Source: Pontederia crassipes (taxonomy: Eukaryota; Streptophyta; Magnoliopsida; Commelinales; Pontederiaceae). From it: a stretch of DNA of 64,000 nt. Shown here piece by piece: positions 57,370 to 64,000 of the stretch. The notes under the pieces are model-generated. The model was not told the origin of the DNA. It worked only from the letters and a program-made list of their open reading frames with translations, and did not search any database. The DNA is taken from contig CM060198.1 of assembly GCA_030549335.1 (NCBI GenBank), positions 41,394,353 through 41,458,352 on the forward strand, read 5' to 3'. The stretch's first letter is position 1, and every line of letters starts with the position of its first letter. Made by a program: the position numbers and the translations under genes.

Positions 57370-57720
57370 CATATTGGCATGGTCTCTGGGGACAATGTTG
57401 TCGGTGGTTTGCTACTAGCGTGGCATGGATCTGACTTAACCTCTCTCTACATTTTGGAACATTATACTCATGCAGTAGTGTCTATTGAAAACTCTTTCTT
57501 TCTTCTCACATGTACTGCTAGTAACAATCCAACAGCTAGGAAAAAAACTATGGACTCATTTAATGAAATTACACTCCAATCACTTTCTCTAGATTGTCAT
57601 TGGAGATTTTAATCTATACTATCTCCCTCAAACAAACAGGGAGGTGCTCTGTTTCGTTTAACACCTTCATTAGAACCATTAGACAAATGATCAATGAACA
57701 ATGTCCTATTGAACTCCCAT
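57370..57720 (+). pseudogene. LINE ORF2 endonuclease fragment
   Basis: Part of the apurinic-type endonuclease of a plant L1 LINE. The frame from 57379 reads GDNVVGGLLLAWHGSDLTSL, then VSIENSFFLLTCTASNN, where the family has GGLLLLW and a FxxTxxYaSn-like strand. In the next frame VIGDFNLYYLPQTNR (57597) gives the GDFN catalytic box, so a one-base frame change separates the two. Nothing of RT follows; the CACTA end begins at 57721, probably inserted into this LINE. The stretch 57120-57369 upstream carries no recognisable domain. It is a different LINE copy from the one at 9977. Confidence 0.7.
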
Positions 57721-58187
57721 CACTACAAGAATATTGCGATTTTACGACGGATATATCCATCGCAAAACCTTCGAAATCCGTCGCAAATATGCCTTTGCGA
57801 TGGATTTTTCGACGGATAGTAGTTAGTTGAAAATTTTGTCATTGAAAAAAATTATCGACGATCCTCAAACGTCCCTTCGAAAGTTGTGACGTCTGCTTGC
57901 GACTGGAAAATTGCCTTCAAAATTTTTTACGAGTAAAATTCATCGAAAGTTCTGAAGGGAAGGTCGTCCTTCGGAACTTCCAACAGATCTTGTCATTGGA
58001 AGCTCCTAATCCGGCTGCCGAAACAGGAGGAAGGAGTGTTGGCCCCTTCAAAAGTTTCAATGGGTTTCGACATAAAACCCATCAATAGTTCTGATGGGAC
58101 AGCACACGTCGAAGGCTTCGAGGGGGACCACCCATCGAACGCTTCGACGGGCGCTCTCCCGTCAAAGGCTTCGGCGGGTGGGCAATA

Positions 58188-59824
58188 TGTTGGGTCAAAG
58201 TTTTAATGACATATAAAATTATATTTTGATGAAACGAACCTCGAATGATTAAAGTTGAAATACTAAAAAAGTTTAAAGAAAAATGGATAACTTTATACAC
58301 TATGCTTTGATTAAATAATTATCACTGATCTCATTAGTTAGATTAAACATTATTTTCACATATCATGGATATCACATTGTTTTATCAAAGTTTTTATGCC
58401 ATATTTTTAATATATTTTTGTTTTGGCTTTCATAAATTGGTTTTCATTATAAAATAGCCATAAATTTAGGGGGAGTTATCTTTCAAAACTTGCAATACTC
58501 ATATGACAAAAAGGGGGAAGAATAAATCTTTTGAAGAATTGATTAAGGGGGAGTTACATGTGGTTTCTTATATACTTCGTTTACAAATGACTTTTTTATG
58601 GAACAAAAAGGGGAGAAATATAGGAGAAATATGACCTGAATATACTTTATATTTCCCACGGTAAGGAGAGTTAAGTGTTAGGGGAAGTAAAAGTGGTAAG
58701 GAAATTATTTTAACAAGATTTTTACAACTTTTTCGCCAACTTATATCTTTTTCATATTTCTCGGTTTGTCTTCATCAAAAAGGAGGAGATTGTTGGGTCA
58801 AAGTTTTAATGACATGTAAAATTATATTTTGATGAAACAAACCTCGAATGATTAAAGTTGAAATGCTGAAAAAGTTTAAAGAAAAATGGATAACTTTATG
58901 GATTACACTTTGAGTAAATAATTGTCACTGATCTCATTAGTTTTGGATGAATGTGGAACGTTAGATTGTAGAGAATTCTGTTAGCTTTCCATATACTCCA
59001 AGATCATCTAATTTGGATAACTGTGCAGAAAGTTATGATCAAAATAGTGCAAGTCGGTCAACATGCCGGTCAAAGCAAAGAAGGCCGGTCGACCGAACAG
59101 AAGATGCCGGTCGACCAATAACTACTGAGCCTGCTGACGTCGAGCCGATACCGATCGAGGTATCAATCGACAGATCGGTCGACCAATCAAGCGCAGAAGT
59201 TGAAGAAAACGCGCAACGGTCACATGAGACCGCCGGAGATTCCACTAATCACTTCCTTTGTTCCAAATGGGGCAAGGAAGAAAGCCCTTTACACCACCGT
59301 ATTTTCTCCGCTTCGAGAGGCAAGGCAACCTCTCCTCCTAGGAAGCTAATCTATTTCTCTCGCTCAAGATGTAAGATTTTGAACATGATCTTTCTTTGAT
59401 AACTTGAAGCTTTTATTTAATGAGTGAATGTGTGCCTTTGCCTCTAGCTTTGGCCCTCCTTTTATAGCCTTCAATGTGTGGAAAATTCGTCCAAAAATTG
59501 TTCCACAAATTCCTCCTTCAAATTTAACCGTTACTGTTCATTTGACTCAGAGGCCTGTCGACAGCACTTCTGGATCGATCGAAGGTCGAGAAGTCAGAGC
59601 GGGGACGTAGGCCAAGGTGTGGCCGAACCTCGTCAACAACCACCGTGTCTTTGCGTTTGATTTTTTTCTCTCTCTCTCCCCGTTTATATTGTGTTTATAA
59701 TATGAATTGCAAAGGTTTTAAGAATCGGTTTTGTGCTTCCGTTACGAATTTCGTGAAATCGATATTTTCGGTTAAACACCAATTCACCACCCCCCCCCCT
59801 CTTGGTGCCCTTTGGGATCCTACA
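58188..59824 (+). mobile_element. Copia A3, rearranged (fossil) within the CACTA end
   Basis: LTR start fragment (58188-58338), internal 3' tail (58339-58790, like 27157-27590), then a full-span LTR (58791-59824) whose middle block, about 59225-59580, is inverted. Flanks CAATA (58183-58187) and CGATA (59825-59829) differ at one base and are probably the target duplication. No gag or pol is seen. Confidence 0.85.
59225..59580 (-). mobile_element. Inverted LTR block inside A3
   Basis: The block reads as the reverse of the A LTR from its promoter part to the CTCGAGGTCGAG leader part: CCGGAGATTCCACTAATCAC at 59232 and CCTTTTATAGCCTTCAATGT at 59458, the latter the reversed TATA box. One junction lies in the GGTCGACC array and the other at GGTCTCGAGGTC. 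Confidence 0.85.
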
Positions 59825-60130
59825 CGATACTCGTCAAAACCTTCGATGGGCGCTGCCCGACGAAGGCACCGGCGGAGTGCGATAGATACGTCCATCAAAA
59901 ATTTTATAAAAATATAAATAAATAGGCCGCCTGCTGCCAAATTGGCTCTCGCAACCTATCCGGAGCAGGCGGCCGAAATCGAGATAGAGAGAGACGGGAA
60001 GGGAGATGGGAGGAGGCCATGGATGTGGTCGGCCGCCCTATTGCCCCATCAGGCCGCCCGTGAGCCCGATCAGCCGCCAGCGACCCGATCCGCCGCCTGC
60101 GGCCAGTTGCGGTGGCCTGTGAGCCGTATC

Positions 60131-62769
60131 TGTCACGACCCCGGTTTAAAACCTCGGTCTAAGCTGCAAGTCGCGACATAAAGCGATCAATAAAATTCTT
60201 AAAGCGGAAGCATCATATTATCGTGTAGAAACATGTGAGATAAGGTTATCAAACAATTGTTCACAACCCACTTATATTTAAACTCATAGCAAGTACACAC
60301 TCTAGTTCAAACTCATCCATTTTAAAAGGTTTCTGAAACATTTAACTTTTACACACCACATAAAACATTAAGAGGAGTCACACATCCCCACAAAAAGACA
60401 TCAAGAAACTAAGTCTTCAAAAGTGCTTCAAATCCGATAGGGGATTTCCAAGCACGGCCACATGACTGGTCTACTGATCTGAAAAGGGGTTAAAATAAAA
60501 TTATGAGCAAACAACAGCTCAGTAAATTGAAAACTCATAACGTATGTGTTACCACCTATTCAGATTAGATAAATTAATTTAGTATTTTAAAAACTTATAG
60601 GAAACAAGTTGACATCTTATTACTTATGAACAATTATCATATAATGAAGGATACTACATCAAGTAATCTCAATGAATAACATCTTTAGCATATCATATAA
60701 TGTCTCACATATTTGTTTTACTTCATATAACATTTCACATATCATATCATGTATCATGCCATATCTATCATGTATCATATCATATCATGTATGCACGTAT
60801 GCATAATGCACATGTCATATTACCAACTGGTCAGAGGAACATATTACCCCGTAAGGTTTCATATCATCCCAAATCATGGGGTACATTTCTTGCAGAAAAC
60901 ATATCATCTCTGACCAGATGCGTCATATTATCTCTACCGGGGAACATATATTATCCCGTAGGATACCATATCATCCCATGAAAATGGGGTACCTTTCCTG
61001 CATAAGACATATCATCCCGGTAGAGGAAATGCAATACATGACAAATAAGATGCATAATGCATGCATTAACCATATCATATCACTTAGAACACATATCATA
61101 TAATTGCATTAAAAATAATCCACTCACTTTTTGATCCTATAGAACATATAGTCAGATCAAATGACATTCCAAAGGACATAACAAGAGCTATAACAATGAT
61201 GGGTTACTTCTAGTGCACCTTGGTACACTAGGAATTTGTGTGGTGCTAGAAACATCATGCATAATAATATTTAAACATGTGATATTAATACAATTATAAT
61301 TTTTGCATCACAACAGTCTTCACGAAGCCTAATCCTCTGTAAATTTCCCATTTAAGGTATATTGTATAAGGGCTCTAAAATTTCATCAAGACAACCATAT
61401 TCTTCACCTACCCAGTTTGCTGACAGATTGAGTGGTGTCATTTGTAAAATCCATAACTTCTGGAATACTTATGATAATAGAGTAATTATAATTTTCCATG
61501 AAACTAGACTACCCAAGATCTAACCCATATAAATGTCATAATTTTATCACTCATATGTGATTCTTAGAAAATCCAGAGATTTACCTCTGTTCTCTTCTAC
61601 TTTTCTGTTCTGACAGACTGAGTGAGGTTCACTTTAAAACTCATAACTCTCGTTGTACATGGTCTATAAAAGTGATTCCACTTGGATTACAAAGATAACT
61701 TTAACATATTTAATCCATATAAATTTCATATATTAAGTGTAAATATTTACATTACTATAGTATTTACAATTCGGACTACTCATCCAAGAAATCAGAAAGG
61801 GCGACTCAGAGTAATTGACTCATAACTTTTCATATAAAATTCCAATTAACCTGATTCCAGATCCTATAGAAAGAAGCTCAATTAGGTTCATCCTAAGAAA
61901 TTTCATAATTTTTTTTAAGCACTCTAAGATGTTGAGAACATGTTTACAACTTTCGGATAGGTTTGGTGTCCAACAAAGAGGAAACTTCATGTAGGTGAAC
62001 TAGGGTTTGATCCACACCACAAGAACATGGACATATAGAAGCATAAAGAGATCTTGGAGGCTCAGGAGAACATAGTTCCATCTGAATTTCATAGGGATAG
62101 TTCATAGAAAAGGAGTAGACAACTTACCTAAATGAAACCCTAACAAGTAAACCTTGATTTCTCCTCTTCCTTTCTTCTTATTTTCCTTAGCCTTAGTTGC
62201 TGCCTTGCTGAAGTGGAATGATTGTTCCCATGGGGTAAAGTGATAAGATTTTAGGCTATACATATCTTGGATACCGACCTATAGTCGGTTGGAAGTAAGT
62301 TTCCAACTTTGCCCTTAGAGTTCACCTTATTCACAAGAATATCATTACTTAAGACATTACATGTAAATAAGAAACTACCCCACATTTGGATTCAAAGAAA
62401 ATATTTAGGAAAATAAATTTCCAAGGAATCGAAATCTAATTTTTTGTCCGAAGAACAAAATCGATCGTTTTTCTGATTTTTCGATTTTGCGCTATCATTT
62501 AACCTCAATAATACTTTACTTAAAAAATATTAAAAAACATATTTAACATACTTTCATATATAGGAACAATTACCGGGACTTTAATTTATAAATTCTAATA
62601 TTTTTTAAAAAGTCATTTTTCCTTGTCCTTGGTCATTTGTCATCAATTTCAGGTGTTGGGTTCTATGGAGTTAATGAACATATGCTCACACAATTATCAT
62701 AATTCATATCAATCAATAATATATGGTTAAATTATATAAACTTAGGTGGATCAAGTCATGGATATTACA
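60131..62769 (-). mobile_element. 3' LTR of gypsy K
   Basis: The + strand begins TGTCACGACCCCGGTT and ends TGGATATTACA. On the minus strand this is a TGTAATATCC...GGGGTCGTGACA LTR, a common plant gypsy form. It holds CATATCAT-rich sequence and the hairpin pair at 60827-61025. A minus-oriented PPT follows. The LTR is about 2.6 kb. It begins where the CACTA sequence stops (flank GTATC). Confidence 0.8.
60827..61025. repeat. Two tandem hairpin units with covarying 10-base stems
   Basis: Unit 1: CTGGTCAGAG (60827-60836) pairs perfectly with CTCTGACCAG (60908-60917) across a 71-base loop. Unit 2: CTCTACCGGG (60932-60941) pairs perfectly with CCCGGTAGAG (61016-61025) across a 74-base loop. The loops are closely similar to each other (GAACATAT...CCATATCATCCCA...ATGGGGTAC...ACATATCAT) while the stems differ. 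Confidence 0.9.
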
Positions 62770-62774
62770 TTCTA

Positions 62775-62788
62775 CCCCCCTTAAAAGA
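62775..62788 (-). other. Polypurine tract of element K
   Basis: Minus strand TCTTTTAAGGGGGG, next to the LTR end at 62769. Confidence 0.75.
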
Positions 62789-63074
62789 ATTTCATCCTCG
62801 AAATTAACATATGAACCAAAATATGGATATTACACCTAAGATTGGTATATGTATATCTTTTATGACAATCTAAATTGGTTTGGTATGCTAATGATCTGTC
62901 CAAAGCAACATAACATTTTACCTTGGGAAATAAAACTATTAGTGCAAAAATTAGATGTGTATTACTTACTCTATCAGTTGGTTATTCCTATATCATATTC
63001 GAAAATTGGATTCTACGAATGCTCTTCTCCTTTTATCCTTTAGTAATATGCTAAATTTTTAAAACATAAAAAGT
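62789..63074. other. Unassigned internal sequence of element K
   Basis: AT-rich, between the PPT and the end of gag. It includes a second GGATATTACA (62824-62833). No protease, RT or integrase words are visible on either strand. Confidence 0.35.
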
Positions 63075-64000
63075 TTAAATACCAATTAAGCAAGCTATGA
63101 TATATAGGGTCATATATCTAACTATATTACCTGCTATCATGTATGGGGCTTCAACATCTTGTTGCTTTAAAGCATACATTTGTCCTTGTGCCACTGGTTG
63201 TTTCCCCTTTTCTGTCGCCCTATATGATGATGGTGGTGGTGGTGGGTGTTGTTGTTGCTGCATCAAAGGACAACTTCTCATATAATGCCCCATTCTTTCA
63301 CACCTAAAACATGCTCCAGTATCCTTATGGCACGGAGACCTTCCATGTCTCCTTCCGCATTTTTTACAAGCTTGATTATTTGGTTGTGGTTCTTGTGTTG
63401 GGATTGATATCTCATTTCCTTTTTCTTTGAAGTCAAAATGTATAGGTTTCAATTGTTGAGAATAAGAACCTCTCTCCATATTCTTCATTTCTCGTTCTGC
63501 ATGAAATTTTTTTATATCACTTTCCACTAATTGAGCTCTTTCATAGACATCCTCATAGATTCTTAATTTTAAATGTATAAGTTTACTCCTAATAGCAGGC
63601 CTAAGTCCTCTCTCAAACTTTTTAGCTTTTTCAACTTCATTTGCTACTATATGGTTTGCAAATCTTGATAACTCCGCAAATTTTGCTTCATATTGATCCA
63701 TAGTCATATCTCCTTGTTCAAGTTTGAGAAAGTCAATTACTTTCTTGTCATGAGCACAATCAGAGAAATATTTTCCAAGGAAGACTTCCACAAACTTCTT
63801 CCACGATAAACTAGGATCAGTAGTTAAGATTCTAGGCTTCGTCGCCTTCCACCAGTGTTCAGCATTGCCCTCAAGCATAAATTCTGCAAAAATAATCTTG
63901 TCCATCTCATCACAACTCAAGGCAGCAAATATCTTTTCCAACTTATTTATCCAAGCTTCAGCTTCAATTGGATCACCATCGCCTTTGAATGTGGGAGGCT
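63075..64000 (-). pseudogene. gag of gypsy element K (runs off the window)
   Basis: Open on the minus strand for about 300 codons, from the window edge to 63075. Near the edge it reads FKGDGDPIEAEAWINKLEKI, the usual gag start region; then the retrotransposon gag domain (AEFMLEGNAEHWWKATKP; FVEVFLGKYFSDCAHDKKVI; EQGDMTMDQYEAKFAELSRF; KKFERGLRPAIRSKL). A basic region follows, then a double zinc-binding stretch, CKKCGRRHGRSPC and CFRCERMGHYMRSC (about 63295-63360), and a proline/glutamine tract. This is the capsid and nucleocapsid of a chromovirus-type Ty3/gypsy element. The start lies beyond 64000. Pol, expected next, is not seen before the PPT. The frame inside the window is unbroken, so this is the best-preserved gag here; the element as a whole is not complete. 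Confidence 0.9.

Larger units (their letters stand above)
57721..60130 (+). mobile_element. CACTA (En/Spm) transposon end, interrupted by copia A3
   Basis: Starts with the canonical terminus CACTACAAGAATATTGCGAT. A subterminal region of short repeats follows in both orientations: ACGGATATATCCATCGCAAA near 57747, and CGTCGAAGGCTTCGA / AACGCTTCGACGGGCGCTC / GTCAAAGGCTTCGGCGGG (58107-58183), continuing after the insertion with CAAAACCTTCGATGGGCGCT (59837). Such motif clusters are the TnpA-type binding regions of CACTA elements. No transposase is seen; the other end is not in the window because gypsy K begins at 60131. Confidence 0.75.

Noticed and set aside
60700-60830. CATATCAT-rich stretch as a satellite.
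   Set aside because: Irregular short words within LTR K only, with no higher-order unit apart from the two hairpin units reported separately.

Overview
This window looks like intergenic nuclear DNA from a flowering plant, made almost wholly of nested transposable elements. The evidence is long Ty3/gypsy (chromovirus-type) and Ty1/copia LTR elements with initiator-Met-tRNA primer sites (TGGTATCAGAGC), an L1-type LINE whose ORF2 ends in an RNase H domain (typical of plants), an Ac-like hAT transposase, a CACTA terminus, and a nuclear copy of the plant mitochondrial gene ccmFN. I found no intact host gene, tRNA, rRNA or CRISPR array. The species cannot be read from the sequence. Letters A to K below are local family labels.

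Layout. 1-2650: right part of a gypsy LTR (F1). 2651-5110: minus-strand Tat/Athila-like gypsy remnant (G) with a primer site and LTR. 5128-7726: part of a second F LTR, carrying a MULE/MITE-like segment and a solo copia LTR (A0). 7727-14035: gypsy D (LTR part, primer site, gag, PPT, LTR), with a 3.4-kb LINE inserted in its 3' LTR. About 14650-22350: probable remains of an hAT element with a decayed minus-strand transposase, interrupted by a Tat-like solo LTR (H1). 22353-23605: related LTR H2. 23606-28763: cluster of copia family A, including a gag-only LTR-gag-LTR unit. 29372-44640: gypsy C, split by copia B (31331-38954, target duplication GAGTT), which is itself split by a Tat-like solo LTR (34479-36347, ATAAA). 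A second Tat-like solo LTR lies in C's LTR. 45275-57114: minus-strand chromovirus E (target duplication CCTCT). One of its LTRs holds a mitochondrial ccmFN fragment and the other holds a Tat-like solo LTR (target duplication ATCGG). 57370-60130: LINE endonuclease fragment, then a CACTA end split by a rearranged copia A element. 60131-64000: minus-strand gypsy K (3' LTR, PPT, gag running off the window).

How it fits together. Nothing here acts as a host pathway; the interest lies in the non-coding parts of the elements. The LTRs are unusually structured. Unrelated families (copia A and B, gypsy E) carry dense arrays of the palindrome GGTCGACC. The Tat-like LTRs carry GGCCGA-type arrays and four spaced copies of TACCAGTTTGTGG. 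The long gypsy LTRs (F, C, E, K) carry serial hairpins; in F, E and K the loop is conserved while the stem sequence changes and still pairs. That covarying pattern is the best candidate here for an undescribed functional feature. Three elements (A, D, K) keep gag but show no pol in this window.

All LTR elements look like fossils with broken coding regions. Hand comparison of short stretches of paired LTRs gives about 6-7 percent difference for A and E, so insertion ages of a few million years if usual plant rates apply.
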